A stretch of DNA of 64,000 bases from Sphingomonas palmae (GCF_900109565.1 NZ_FNZZ01000001.1:682001-746000), one strand, 5' to 3'. Counted from the first letter of the stretch, positions 52,009 to 60,442 are shown. A program made the numbers and translations. The notes: generated by a model not told the origin, from the letters alone.

Positions 52009-52683
52009 ATGACCCGCGTGCTTCTCCTCGCTTTCAAGGCGGCCCTGTGGTTCGTCGTCGTGTCGGTCCTGTGGGTCGGCATCTACGCGCTCGTCCCGCC
52101 GCCGTTCACCTTCACGATGGCGGGCGACCTTCTGCAGGGGCGCTCGATTACGAAAGACTGGATCCCGCTCGTCGACATCGATCCCGACATGCCGCGGGCG
52201 GCGATCGCGGGCGAGGATTCGCGTTTCTGCCTGCACCACGGGTTCGACTGGCGCGCGATCGCAGGGGCCGCGGCGCGCAATGCGCAAGGCGGCAGGATCA
52301 GGGGTGGATCGACGATCAGCCAGCAGACCGCGAAGAATGCATTCCTGTGGCAGGGCGGCGGCTATTTCCGCAAGGCGCTGGAGGCATGGTTCACCATGCT
52401 GATCGAGCTGATCTGGGGCAAGCGCCGGATCATGGAGGTCTACCTCAACCTCGCCGAGACAGGGATCGGCACCTACGGCGTCGAGGCGGGATCGATCCGC
52501 TACTTCAACCACTCGGCCGCGCGCCTGACGCCGACCGAGGCGGGACGGATCGCCGCGGTGCTACCGCTACCCAAGAAGCGCGAGGCGGTCGACCCACGCG
52601 GGTTCGTTCGCCGTCACGGCAACACGCTCGCCGCACGGATCGGCGTGGTACGCCGCGACGGGTTAGATGCCTGCCTCAAGTGA
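52009..52683 (+). CDS. mtgA: Monofunctional biosynthetic peptidoglycan transglycosylase MtgA
   Basis: 224 aa GT51 glycosyltransferase with one N-terminal membrane anchor (residues about 5-30). AAIAGEDSRFCLHHGFDW carries catalytic Glu about 69, and GGSTISQQTAKNAFLW, MLIELIWGKRRIMEVYLNLAETGIGTYGVEAG are family motifs. Polymerises lipid II into glycan strands in the periplasm. ATG at 52009. A terminator follows. Confidence 0.95.
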   Translation: MTRVLLLAFKAALWFVVVSVLWVGIYALVPPPFTFTMAGDLLQGRSITKDWIPLVDIDPDMPRAAIAGEDSRFCLHHGFDWRAIAGAAARNAQGGRIRGGSTISQQTAKNAFLWQGGGYFRKALEAWFTMLIELIWGKRRIMEVYLNLAETGIGTYGVEAGSIRYFNHSAARLTPTEAGRIAAVLPLPKKREAVDPRGFVRRHGNTLAARIGVVRRDGLDACLK

Positions 52684-52713
52684 GTGAGGCATCAGCGCGG
52701 CAACGAGCGTAAT

Positions 52714-52753
52714 CGGGGCGGCGGCATGAGCACCACTTCACCGCCCGTTTTTT
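52714..52753 (+). terminator. Rho-independent terminator after mtgA
   Basis: GGGCGG (52716-52721) pairs with CCGCCC (52741-52746), then GTTTTTT. It lies 30 bases after the mtgA stop. Confidence 0.75.
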
Positions 52754-52758
52754 ATGGT

Positions 52759-52992
52759 TCAGCTATTCTTGTCGATCGCCGCGCCGGCCTTGTCGGCAGT
52801 GGACCCGACGCTCTTCGCCGCCGACGTGATCGCGTTGTTCTTCGCCACTTCGCTGTTGCTTCCGACAAACAGGAAATAAGCCCCGACGCAGATGACGACG
52901 AGCGCGATGATCCCGATGATCAGCCCGCTGCTCGATCCGCGACGCTCGATCACGGTGGTGTGCGGGGTCTGCGTGATGCGATCTTCGTCCAT
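52759..52992 (-). CDS. Small single-pass membrane protein, unknown
   Basis: 77 aa. ATG 52992 with AGGAGG upstream. A charged 20-residue N-terminus, a membrane helix (SGLIIGIIALVVICVGAYFLFV), then a polar tail rich in Ala/Lys/Asn ending VGSTADKAGAAIDKNS. No family known. Convergent with mtgA; divided from ybaB by 136 bases. Confidence 0.7.
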   Translation of the reverse strand: MDEDRITQTPHTTVIERRGSSSGLIIGIIALVVICVGAYFLFVGSNSEVAKNNAITSAAKSVGSTADKAGAAIDKNS

Positions 52993-53129
52993 GCCATCCT
53001 CCTGTGATTGGTGATGGCGAAAACCGAGCCGGACAGCACTTGTTCCGCGTGCGTGACGAACGCCGGACAGGCGAACGGCGGGGCTGCGTCTCCGCTACCC
53101 CGCCGCGTGTCGCTGACGATTTCAGTCGA

Positions 53130-53453
53130 TCAGAACGGCAGTTTGAAACCCGGCGGCAGCTGCAGACCGCTGGTCATCTTCGACATTTCGGTCGACGACG
53201 CCGCATCAGCCTTCGCGCGCGCATCGTTCAGCGCGGCAGCCACCAGATCCTCTACCATCTGCTTCTCGCTCGGCTGGAGCAGCGATTCGTCGATCGAGAC
53301 CGCGATGATCCGGCCCTTTGCCGACGCCTTGACCTTGACCAGTCCGCCGCCCGCGGTCCCGTCGACCTCGATCGTGTCGAGCCCGTCCTGCGCCTTCTGC
53401 AATTCGGCCTGGACGTTCTGCGCCATTGCCAGAATGTCGTTCAAATCCTTCAC
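53130..53453 (-). CDS. Nucleoid-associated protein YbaB/EbfC
   Basis: 107 aa. MKDLNDILAMAQNVQAELQKAQ, VEVDG-like IEVDGTAGGGLVKVKASAKGRIIAVSIDES, and KMVEDLVAAALNDARAKAD; ends GLQLPPGFKLPF, the family signature. DNA-binding dimer that helps nucleoid structure. Start is GTG 53453, overlapping the dnaX stop by four bases. The dnaX-ybaB order is standard. Confidence 0.95.
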   Translation of the reverse strand: MKDLNDILAMAQNVQAELQKAQDGLDTIEVDGTAGGGLVKVKASAKGRIIAVSIDESLLQPSEKQMVEDLVAAALNDARAKADAASSTEMSKMTSGLQLPPGFKLPF

Positions 53454-55096
53454 GAGAGACTCCGTTTGGCTGCGGGCGGATCGATAAGCTCCGCCCCGGG
53501 GAAAGCGTCGAGCGCCGCCAGTACGGCCGCGCTCTGCGCAACAGCATCGTGACGCGCCTGCACCGCGTCGAGTTCCGCCTCGCGCACCGATCGTTCACCC
53601 GGCGCGTCGACCATCGCGACCTTCCACACCCGCCCGGTCGCGTCCTTCAACGCGGTCGCGAGTTCGACCAGCAGGTCGGCCGGCAGCGGGCGGGTGTTGC
53701 TGAACTCGATCTCGGGCGGCGCGTAGCGGACCAGTCGCGCCGCGTGGCGCAACCGCGCGACCAACGCGATCTGCCCGGCCTGTTCGACGGTGTCGAGCGC
53801 GTCGGCAAACTCGCGCGGGGTTCGATCGGCCGGCGGTGTCGGCGTCGGCGGCACGGCAGGAGTAGCGGGAGCGGCAGGACGGGATGCCCCCGTATCGGGG
53901 CCACGGCGCGCGAGCTCGCCCGGATCGGGCAGGCTGGCGGCATGGATCACGCGCAGCAGCGCCATCTCCGCCGTCTCGATCGGCAGTGACGCGCCGCTCA
54001 CTTCCTCATATCCCTTGAGCAGCAGCTGCCACAGCCGGTGCAGCACCGGAAACGACATCGCCCCCGCCCAATCGCGATAGGCGGCGCGCTCCTCCACCGG
54101 CTGGGCCGGGTCCTCCGCCGCGCCGACCTTGATCAGCGTGATGCCGTGCACCGCCTCCAATAGCCCGCGCATCACCGTCTGCGGATCGACGCCGAGCGCA
54201 TATTGCCGCCGGAGCGCCACGAGCGCGTCGGGCGCATTCCCCTCGAGCAACAACGCGAGCAAATCACGCACCGCGCCGCGATCGGACAGCCCCAGCATCT
54301 CGCGAACCGCGTCGGCGCGCACGCCCCCGCCTTCCAGATCGGCGTGCGCGATCGCCTGGTCGAGGATCGACAGACCGTCACGCGCCGATCCTTCCGCGGC
54401 GCGCGCGATCAGCGCCAGCGCTTCAGCTTCGGCTTCGACCCCTTCCGCCTCGGACACGCGCGCGAAATGGTCGGCGAGCTTCTCGGCCGGGATACGCCTC
54501 AGGTCGAAGCGCTGGCAGCGCGACAGCACGGTGATCGGCACCTTGTTCACCTCGGTCGTGGCGAACAGGAACTTCACGTGCGCGGGCGGCTCCTCCAGCG
54601 TCTTGAGCAGGCCGTTGAATGCCGCCTTCGACAGCATATGGACCTCGTCCACGATGTAGATCTTGAACCGCGCCGACACCGCGGCGTAGCGCGACGCCTC
54701 GATGATCTCGCGCACGTCGTCGATGCCGGTGTGGCTCGCCGCGTCCATCTCGATCACGTCGATGTGGCGCCCTTCCGCGATCGCGCGACACGGCTCGCAT
54801 ACCCCGCACGGGTCGATCGTCGGTCCGCCCTGCCCGTCCGGGCCGATGCAGTTGAGCGCCTTCGCGATCAGTCGCGCGGTGGAGGTCTTTCCCACCCCGC
54901 GCACGCCCGTCAGCAGGAACGCGTGCGCCAGCCGTCCGCGGCGGATCGCGTTGGCGAGCGTCGTCACCATCGCGTCCTGCCCGATCAGCGCGGAGAAGGT
55001 CTGCGGCCGGTACTTGCGCGCGAGGACACGGTACGTCTCGGGCTTGGCGGATGCCGCCGGCTGGGGTGGAGAGCCGAGGTCGAAGGAGTCGGACAT
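53450..55096 (-). CDS. dnaX: DNA polymerase III subunit gamma/tau
   Basis: 548 aa clamp-loader AAA+ ATPase. Walker A LTGVRGVGKTSTARL, Zn motif CGVCEPCRAI (with Cys about 81), DEVHMLSKAAFNGLLKTLEEPPAHVKF, then domain III and a Pro-rich linker and C-terminal tau part. An obvious slippery stretch for gamma production is not seen. ffs lies upstream on the same strand, the usual alphaproteobacterial order. ATG 55096. Confidence 0.97.
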   Translation of the reverse strand: MSDSFDLGSPPQPAASAKPETYRVLARKYRPQTFSALIGQDAMVTTLANAIRRGRLAHAFLLTGVRGVGKTSTARLIAKALNCIGPDGQGGPTIDPCGVCEPCRAIAEGRHIDVIEMDAASHTGIDDVREIIEASRYAAVSARFKIYIVDEVHMLSKAAFNGLLKTLEEPPAHVKFLFATTEVNKVPITVLSRCQRFDLRRIPAEKLADHFARVSEAEGVEAEAEALALIARAAEGSARDGLSILDQAIAHADLEGGGVRADAVREMLGLSDRGAVRDLLALLLEGNAPDALVALRRQYALGVDPQTVMRGLLEAVHGITLIKVGAAEDPAQPVEERAAYRDWAGAMSFPVLHRLWQLLLKGYEEVSGASLPIETAEMALLRVIHAASLPDPGELARRGPDTGASRPAAPATPAVPPTPTPPADRTPREFADALDTVEQAGQIALVARLRHAARLVRYAPPEIEFSNTRPLPADLLVELATALKDATGRVWKVAMVDAPGERSVREAELDAVQARHDAVAQSAAVLAALDAFPGAELIDPPAAKRSLS

Positions 55097-55184
55097 TGCC
55101 GACCGATGTAGGACGCGGGGGCGCGTTTGTCGAAGCGAATGCTGCGTGGAGGCGGATGAGCTCGTTCGATGCGACGGGCGGCGC

Positions 55185-55261
55185 CGCGGCGAAGCCGCGT
55201 CGTCGGACGATGCCTTCGCATCGCCGGCCGCGCTTGCGGGCGTGGCGCAGCTTGGCTGCGC
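55185..55261. other. Hairpin array between ffs and dnaX
   Basis: Three stem-loops in a row: CGCGGC/GCCGCG (55185-55199), CGATGC/GCATCG (55208-55223), GCGCAG/CTGCGC (55245-55261). They lie 3' of the SRP RNA and 5' of dnaX, so they may end or process the RNA. No poly-U is seen. Remainder of 55097-55279 holds nothing else I recognise. Confidence 0.4.
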
Positions 55262-55277
55262 ACGCGCACGCTGCGCG

Positions 55278-55370
55278 GTGAGAGCCGGAACGACCCGCGG
55301 CGAAATCGTTGTGGCTGCTTCCTTCCGGACCTGACCAGGTTGGCGACGACCACGTCCGCCCGACTCTCGC
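55278..55370 (-). ncRNA. ffs: Signal recognition particle 4.5S RNA
   Basis: Minus-strand core GGTCAGGTCCGGAAGGAAGCA is the SRP domain IV loop that Ffh binds. GAGTCGG (5') pairs with CCGGCTC near 55280-55286 (3') to close a hairpin of about 90 bases. The length is a small bacterial form. Partner of Ffh at 26424 and FtsY at 31104. Confidence 0.9.
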
Positions 55371-55407
55371 GCGCCATATGGCGGAGCCGGGCGGTGGGAT
55401 CAAGCGA

Positions 55408-55638
55408 TTAGCGGCGGTAGCGCACCGTACGGCAGACCGTCACGCGGCGATGATTGCGCCAGCGCTTCTCGCACACGCGCTTGGTGCGCCAGCGATTGTG
55501 ATAGCGCGGGCCGTCGTGGCGGACGACGGTCCGCTCGCGCACCACCACGCGCTGCTGCGCAGCGGCAGGAGCGGCGCTTGCGGCCACGCCGGTGAGCGAC
55601 AGCGCGCCGAGCGCGAGCATGGACATCAGTTTCTTCAT
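55408..55638 (-). CDS. Small secreted Arg-rich protein
   Basis: 76 aa. Signal peptide (KLMSMLALGALSLTGVAASAAPAAA) after ATG 55638 with GGAGAG upstream. Mature part is highly basic: VVVRERTVVRHDGPRYHNRW then KRVCEKRWRNHRRVTVCRTV with two Cys. The neighbour at 55651 has a similar C-terminus. No family is recognised; periplasmic or secreted. Confidence 0.72.
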   Translation of the reverse strand: MKKLMSMLALGALSLTGVAASAAPAAAQQRVVVRERTVVRHDGPRYHNRWRTKRVCEKRWRNHRRVTVCRTVRYRR

Positions 55639-55650
55639 GATCTTCTCTCC

Positions 55651-55920
55651 TCAGTAGCGGACGCGGTAGCAGCGACGGACCGAACCGTAGCGGGCGGGAC
55701 GATAGCGGCAGACGGTGCGGAAGCGCGGCCCGCGCCAGCGGCGATCGTAGCGATAGCCACGTCCACGGAAGCGGCGCGGCGGCGCGTAATAGCGACCGTT
55801 GTGGTAGTAGCGGCCCGAGTGCCAGCCACGACCGTCGCGCCAGCGCTGCGCGTCCGCCGCCACCGGCGTCATCGCGCTGGCCGCGACCACGCCAGCCAGG
55901 CTCAACATCATCAGCTTCAT
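55651..55920 (-). CDS. Small secreted Arg/Tyr-rich protein, paralogue of neighbour
   Basis: 89 aa, ATG 55920 with GAGGAG upstream. Signal peptide KLMMLSLAGVVAASAMTPVAA, then a Tyr/Gly/Arg repeat (HSGRYYHNGRYYAPPRRFRGRGYRYDRRW) and FRTVCRYRPARYGSVRRCYR. C-x12-C followed by YRVRY recalls the C-x11-C and TVRY of the gene at 55408, 12 bases away. Probably envelope-associated; unknown function. Confidence 0.72.
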   Translation of the reverse strand: MKLMMLSLAGVVAASAMTPVAADAQRWRDGRGWHSGRYYHNGRYYAPPRRFRGRGYRYDRRWRGPRFRTVCRYRPARYGSVRRCYRVRY

Positions 55921-56006
55921 GCCCTTTACTCCTCTACTGGCCCCCATGCTGCGCAGAATAGGCCAGCGATGCTGCTGGTTCCGTGAACCGGCCGGTCAGC
56001 CGAGAG

Positions 56007-56312
56007 TCAGGCGGCGGGGAGACGGAGTCGCAACCCCTCCAGTGCAGCCGTGAGCAGCACCTGGCATGCCAGCCGGCTGGTGCGGCGCGCGTCGGGCACC
56101 AGGTCGAGCATATCCTCCTCCTCGTCGCTGGCGGGCGGCAGTCGGCCGAAATCCTCCGCTGCGACGACGACGTGACAGGTCGCGCAGGCCATGTCGCCGC
56201 CGCAGGTTCCCTCCAGCGGCAATCCCGCGCGCTGGCAGGCATCGAGCAACCGCTCGCCCGGTTCGCCCGCGAATTCGGAGACGGCGTCGCCGTCGACGAC
56301 GTACAGCTTCAC
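56007..56312 (-). CDS. fdx: 2Fe-2S ferredoxin (adrenodoxin type)
   Basis: 101 aa. Cluster Cys pattern GTCGGDMACATCHVVV plus C near RLACQV (four Cys) is the adrenodoxin/Isc ferredoxin type. Vertebrate-like class often donates electrons in Fe-S cluster assembly or to P450s. GTG 56312 overlaps the stop of the cysteine desulfurase by four bases, so it is translated with it, in support of cluster assembly. Confidence 0.93.
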   Translation of the reverse strand: MKLYVVDGDAVSEFAGEPGERLLDACQRAGLPLEGTCGGDMACATCHVVVAAEDFGRLPPASDEEEDMLDLVPDARRTSRLACQVLLTAALEGLRLRLPAA

Positions 56313-57394
56313 GCCGCGACCCTCTGCGCATCGGCGGCGGCGGCGATCCGCGCGAGCCCGTCGCGCAGCTCCGCCTCGCTCGTGTAGCGCCCGAAGCCGA
56401 GCCGGATCGAGCCGCGCTCCTCGCGCTCATCGAGCCCGATCGCGCGCAAGACGTGGCTCGCGCGCCCCGATCCGCTCGCACACGCGCTGCCGGCGGAGAA
56501 AGCGAGATCGCGCAGGTCGCTCATCAACCGATTCACATCCAGCCCGTCGCGCCGCACGTTCAGATTACCGTGATAGCGGTGGTCGCGCGCGCCGTTGATC
56601 GTCCAGTCACGCAGCTGTTCGGTCGCGAGTTGCCAGAGCCTCTCGACGTGCGCGGCGTCCTGGTCGCGACACTCGCGCATCAGTCGCGCCGCCGCGCCGA
56701 ACCCGGCGCACAATGCCGGGCTGAGCGTTCCCGAGCGCCCATCCTCCTGATCGCCGCCGTGCAGCAACGGGGTGAGCGCCACGCCGTCACGCCGCCACAG
56801 CGCGCCGATGCCCTTGGGACCGTGCACCTTGTGCGCCGAGACCGCGACCAGGTCGACCGTGTCCGGGATCGGAACGCGGCCGTACCCCTGCACCGCGTCG
56901 CACAGCATCACCGCGCCCACGGAATGCGCCATCGCCGCCAGCGCCGCGACCGGCTGCACCACACCGATCTCGTTGTTGACCAGCATCGCGGCGACCAGAC
57001 CGGTGCCGGGCACGATCGCCGCGCGCGCCCTCTCCAGGTCGACTAGCCCATCGGACCCGACCGGCAGCACCGTCACCGATCTCCCGCGTGCCGCCTCTGC
57101 TGCAACCGTGTCGAGTACCGCGGCGTGTTCGGTCGCGAGCGTGACGATGCCGCCGCTCGTACCCTTGATCGCCCAATTGAGCGCCTCGGTCGCGCCGCCG
57201 GTGAACGAAACCCGCCCGCCGGGTGGAAGCAGGCCAGCGATTTCGTCGCGCGCGACCTCGACCGCCGCCTTGGCGGCACGGCCCGCGCGGTGCGGCGAAT
57301 GCGGATTGGCGAACCCGTCACGCAGCCACGGCAGCATCGCGTCGAACGCCTCGGGCGCGAGCGGCGTGGTTGCCTGATAATCGAGGTAGATCAC
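56309..57394 (-). CDS. Cysteine desulfurase, second paralogue
   Basis: 361 aa PLP enzyme (class V aminotransferase). YLDYQATTPLAPEAFDAMLPW, ATEHAAVLD, VAVSAHKVHGPKGIGALW (PLP Lys), and active-site SAGSACASGSGRASHVLRA. It removes sulfur from cysteine to form persulfide. The start GTG 57394 overlaps the first paralogue by four bases. It differs from the first in many places, so the two likely have different partners. Followed by ferredoxin. Confidence 0.9.
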   Translation of the reverse strand: MIYLDYQATTPLAPEAFDAMLPWLRDGFANPHSPHRAGRAAKAAVEVARDEIAGLLPPGGRVSFTGGATEALNWAIKGTSGGIVTLATEHAAVLDTVAAEAARGRSVTVLPVGSDGLVDLERARAAIVPGTGLVAAMLVNNEIGVVQPVAALAAMAHSVGAVMLCDAVQGYGRVPIPDTVDLVAVSAHKVHGPKGIGALWRRDGVALTPLLHGGDQEDGRSGTLSPALCAGFGAAARLMRECRDQDAAHVERLWQLATEQLRDWTINGARDHRYHGNLNVRRDGLDVNRLMSDLRDLAFSAGSACASGSGRASHVLRAIGLDEREERGSIRLGFGRYTSEAELRDGLARIAAAADAQRVAA

Positions 57395-58467
57395 GCGGCG
57401 AACGTCCGCGTCTCGCGCGCTACACCGCGCCACGCGGCGATGAAACGCTCGATACCCGCCTCGCTCGTCGTGCGCCCGAAGCTGACGCGCACCACCTCGC
57501 GTGTGCGCTCCTCACTCCACCCCATCGCGCGCAGCACGTGGCTGGGTTTCAGGCTTCCGCTCGCGCACGCACTTCCCGCCGACACCGCGATGCCGCCCAG
57601 ATCGAAGCGGATCAGCTGCGCATTCGCGGCGACGCCGGGCATGCGGTAGCTGCCGATCGCGGGGTGACGCTCGGCGCCCTCACCCACGACCTCACCGCCC
57701 GAACGGCGGATGGCGTCATCGAGCCGCGCGCGCATCGTCTTCCAACGGTCGACTGGCTCTGGTTCGGCGAGTGCGGCGGCATAGCCGAGCACGCCCGGCG
57801 AATTCTCCGTGCCCGCACGGTAGCCCCGCTCCTGCCCGCCCGATGGCGCGAGCGTCGCCAGATCGCGCACCAGCAGTGCGCCGACACCCGGCGGTCCACC
57901 GCGCTTGTGCGCCGACAGCGCCACCATGTCGGCATGGGCGGACACCTCCGCCCCTGCCCCCGCCGGCATCTGCGCCGCGTCGACCAGCAGCAGCGCGCCG
58001 GCCGCGTGCACCGCCTCGGCGATCACGGCGATTGGCTGGTGCACGCCCGTCTCGCTGTTGCACCATTGCACGCACACCAGCCCGCCAGTCACTGCATCGA
58101 GCGCGTCGCGCGTCACGACACCGTTCGCGTCGACCGCCAACATCTGCGGGTTCGCGCCCGATCGCCACACCGCGTCGTGCTCGACCGCGCTCGCGTACCG
58201 CCCCGCCGCGTGCGTGCGGTTGAGCGCGAGCCCAAGCGACTCGCTCGCGCCGCTGGTGAACAGCACCTCTCCCGCCCAGCCATAAGCCCGCGCCACCTGC
58301 GCGCGCGCTTCCTCCAGCGCGTGGCGCGCCGCCCGACCCTCGCGGTGCGGCGACGACGGATTGGCCCAGATCGCCATGCCTGCGAGCACCGCATCACGCG
58401 CCGCCGCGGTCATCGGCGTCGTCGCTGCGTGATCCAGATAGAGACGATCCGACACAAAACGTTCCAT
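57391..58467 (-). CDS. Cysteine desulfurase, first paralogue
   Basis: 358 aa, same family. YLDHAATTPMTAAARDAVL, HDAVW-type region, VALSAHKRGGPPGVGALLV with PLP Lys, and SAGSACASGSLKPSHVLRAMGW with the active Cys. GTGA overlap with its paralogue. The first gene of the three (desulfurase, desulfurase, ferredoxin). Divergent to a hydrolase gene at 58540. Confidence 0.9.
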   Translation of the reverse strand: MERFVSDRLYLDHAATTPMTAAARDAVLAGMAIWANPSSPHREGRAARHALEEARAQVARAYGWAGEVLFTSGASESLGLALNRTHAAGRYASAVEHDAVWRSGANPQMLAVDANGVVTRDALDAVTGGLVCVQWCNSETGVHQPIAVIAEAVHAAGALLLVDAAQMPAGAGAEVSAHADMVALSAHKRGGPPGVGALLVRDLATLAPSGGQERGYRAGTENSPGVLGYAAALAEPEPVDRWKTMRARLDDAIRRSGGEVVGEGAERHPAIGSYRMPGVAANAQLIRFDLGGIAVSAGSACASGSLKPSHVLRAMGWSEERTREVVRVSFGRTTSEAGIERFIAAWRGVARETRTFAA

Positions 58468-58539
58468 TCCTGACGCCCGCGCCTATATAGCGCGCCATTC
58501 CGGGCGCTCGCGCGTCCCAGACTCTTAGTACGAGTGACC

Positions 58540-59196
58540 ATGCCCGAAGTCATCTTTCCCGGTCCCGAAGGTCGCATCGAAGGCCGCTTCGCTCCTGCGC
58601 CACGCCCGCGCGCGCCGGTGGCGATGATCCTTCACCCGCACCCCAACGCGGGCGGCACGATGAACAACCGCATCGTGCAGGAGCTGTACAAAACCTTCCA
58701 GCGCCGCGGCTTCGCGACGCTGCGCTTCAACTTCCGCGGTGTCGGGAAAAGCCAGGGCGTGTTCGACAACGGCGTCGGCGAATTGTCCGACGCCGCCGCC
58801 GCGCTCGACTGGATTCAAAGCTTCCACCCCGAGGCGCAGACGACGTGGATCGCGGGGTTCAGCTTCGGCGCGTGGATCGGCATGCAGCTGCTGATGCGCC
58901 GGCCGGAAATCCGCGGCTTCATCTCGGTCGCGCCGCCCGCCAACCTCTACGACTTCACCTTCCTTGCACCCTGCCCTTCGTCTGGCATCATCATCCAGGG
59001 CGCGGAGGACGAGGTCGCGACTCCGCCCGCGACGCAGAAGCTGGTCGACAAGCTGCGCACGCAGAAGCACATCACGATCCACCACGACACGATCCCGCGC
59101 GCGAACCACTTCTTCGAGCATGAAATGCCCGACCTGATGAAGAGCGTGGACAATTACCTGGATATGCGGCTCGACCCGAACTCGCCAATCAGGTGA
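58540..59196 (+). CDS. Alpha/beta hydrolase
   Basis: 218 aa. HPHPNAGGTMNN (oxyanion region), WIAGFSFGAWIGMQLL (nucleophile Ser), and AEDEVATPP and IPRANHFFEHEM (Asp and His). Hydrolase of the YheT/CocE-like small family; similar genes are often beside cysteine desulfurase genes in Alphaproteobacteria. ATG 58540 chosen over GTG 58534. Substrate unknown. Confidence 0.9.
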   Translation: MPEVIFPGPEGRIEGRFAPAPRPRAPVAMILHPHPNAGGTMNNRIVQELYKTFQRRGFATLRFNFRGVGKSQGVFDNGVGELSDAAAALDWIQSFHPEAQTTWIAGFSFGAWIGMQLLMRRPEIRGFISVAPPANLYDFTFLAPCPSSGIIIQGAEDEVATPPATQKLVDKLRTQKHITIHHDTIPRANHFFEHEMPDLMKSVDNYLDMRLDPNSPIR

Positions 59197-59198
59197 GT

Positions 59199-59296
59199 TC
59201 GCCGGAGCGGAATAGCCTTCGCTATTCCGCGTCTCGCCGGCGAGCCCGGCCGGCGGCGCGCACGCGCCGACCGACGACACGGGCTTCGCCCGTGGC
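59199..59296. repeat. Dispersed triple-hairpin intergenic repeat, copy B
   Basis: Arms GCGGAATAGC/GCTATTCCGC (59207-59216, 59221-59230), core CCGGCCGGCGGCGC then GCGCCGACCGACG (59246-59276), and CACGGGC/GCCCGTG (59278-59294). Arms differ in sequence from copies A and C but pair perfectly. Just after the hydrolase stop. Confidence 0.6.
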
Positions 59297-59303
59297 GCCA
59301 CGA

Positions 59304-59486
59304 CTACAGCGTCCAGATCAGCACGTTGCTCAGCAACACCAGCGCCACCGCAATCATCAGCACGCCCTTGCGCCGATCCCGCCCGCTTCTGATCAGCTGA
59401 ACACCCCCGATCACGCAAGCGAACATACCCAGCATCGCGATCGCGGGCGCCGCACTCGCGATCGATCCGTACACGCCCCCGGTCAC
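59304..59486 (-). CDS. Small membrane protein overlapping threonine dehydratase gene
   Basis: 60 aa. GTG 59486 overlaps the dehydratase stop by four bases (GTGA). Two hydrophobic segments (IASAAPAIAMLGMFACVIGGVQLI and VLMIAVALVLLSNVLIWTL) with a basic loop RSGRDRRKG between suggest a two-helix membrane protein. No family known. Confidence 0.68.
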   Translation of the reverse strand: MTGGVYGSIASAAPAIAMLGMFACVIGGVQLIRSGRDRRKGVLMIAVALVLLSNVLIWTL

Positions 59487-60442
59487 GCGATCGCCCGCGC
59501 ATAAGCGTCGACATCGACGTTCCCGCCCGATAGGATCACCAGCAGCCCCGGCTCCGGCATAACCTTCCCCGCCAGCAGTGCGGCGAGCGCGACCGCACCG
59601 CCCGGCTCGACCACCAGCCGCAACCGCTCCGCCGCCCAGCGCTGCGCGGCGCGCACCTCCGCCTCGCTAACCGCCTTGCCGGTCGCATCACGCCGGCTCA
59701 GCACGTCGAAGGTGAGCGGCGACACTTCCTTCGTCTGCAACGCGTCGCACGCGGTCGGTGGCGGGTTCGGCCCGACGGGCTCGATCCAGCTCGCCTCCAG
59801 GCTGCGGCGCATATCGTCCCAGCCCTCGGGCTCGACCACGGTGATCGCGGCATCCTTCAACGCCAGCGCGACACCCGCGGCCAGGCCGCCGCCACCGCAC
59901 GGGATCACCGCGCGCGTGCACGGTGGAAGTCCCGCCGCGGCCATTTGCTCCGCCGCCTCGATCCCGACGCTGCCCTGCCCCTCGATGATCCACGGATCGT
60001 CGAAGCTCGGCACCAATGTGGCGCCGCGCGCCTCCGCCAACCGCGCAGCGATCAGCTCGCGACTCTCGCTCATGCGGTCATAGTCGACCACCTCCGCGCC
60101 GAGCGCCAGCGTCGCTTCGCGCTTTGCCCTCGGCGCATCCGACGGCATCACGATCGTCGCCGCCATGCCGAGCCGCTTCGCCGCCCAGGCGACCCCCTGC
60201 GCGTGGTTGCCGCTGGAGAAAGCGACCACGCCGCGCGCGCGCGCTTCCTCGTCCATCGCGGTCAGCCGGTGCCACGCGCCGCGTATCTTGAATGCGCCGA
60301 TCGGCTGGAGCGATTCGGCCTTCATCGCCACCGCCACGCCGTCGATCGTCACCACGTACAAGGGCGTCGGCGGCAGGATCGCGGCGACCTTCGCGGCGGC
60401 GTCGCGAACCCCTGCGCGTGTGGGCTGTCGTAAAATCGTCAC
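59483..60442 (-). CDS. Threonine/serine dehydratase (PLP-dependent)
   Basis: 319 aa fold-II PLP enzyme. Catalytic Lys about 52 in IGAFKIRGAW, GVVAFSSGNHAQGVAWAAK, and glycine loop CGGGGLAAG. Deaminates threonine (and serine) to 2-oxobutyrate; without the regulatory ACT domain of biosynthetic IlvA, so catabolic (TdcB-like) or racemase-like. GTG 60442 is chosen; an ATG at 60466 would add eight residues. Followed by a small membrane gene. Confidence 0.87.
   Translation of the reverse strand: MTILRQPTRAGVRDAAAKVAAILPPTPLYVVTIDGVAVAMKAESLQPIGAFKIRGAWHRLTAMDEEARARGVVAFSSGNHAQGVAWAAKRLGMAATIVMPSDAPRAKREATLALGAEVVDYDRMSESRELIAARLAEARGATLVPSFDDPWIIEGQGSVGIEAAEQMAAAGLPPCTRAVIPCGGGGLAAGVALALKDAAITVVEPEGWDDMRRSLEASWIEPVGPNPPPTACDALQTKEVSPLTFDVLSRRDATGKAVSEAEVRAAQRWAAERLRLVVEPGGAVALAALLAGKVMPEPGLLVILSGGNVDVDAYARAIA

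Noticed and set aside
53450..55096. Programmed frameshift in dnaX
   Set aside because: No A-rich slippery heptamer was seen in the linker region, so I do not claim gamma/tau production by frameshifting.
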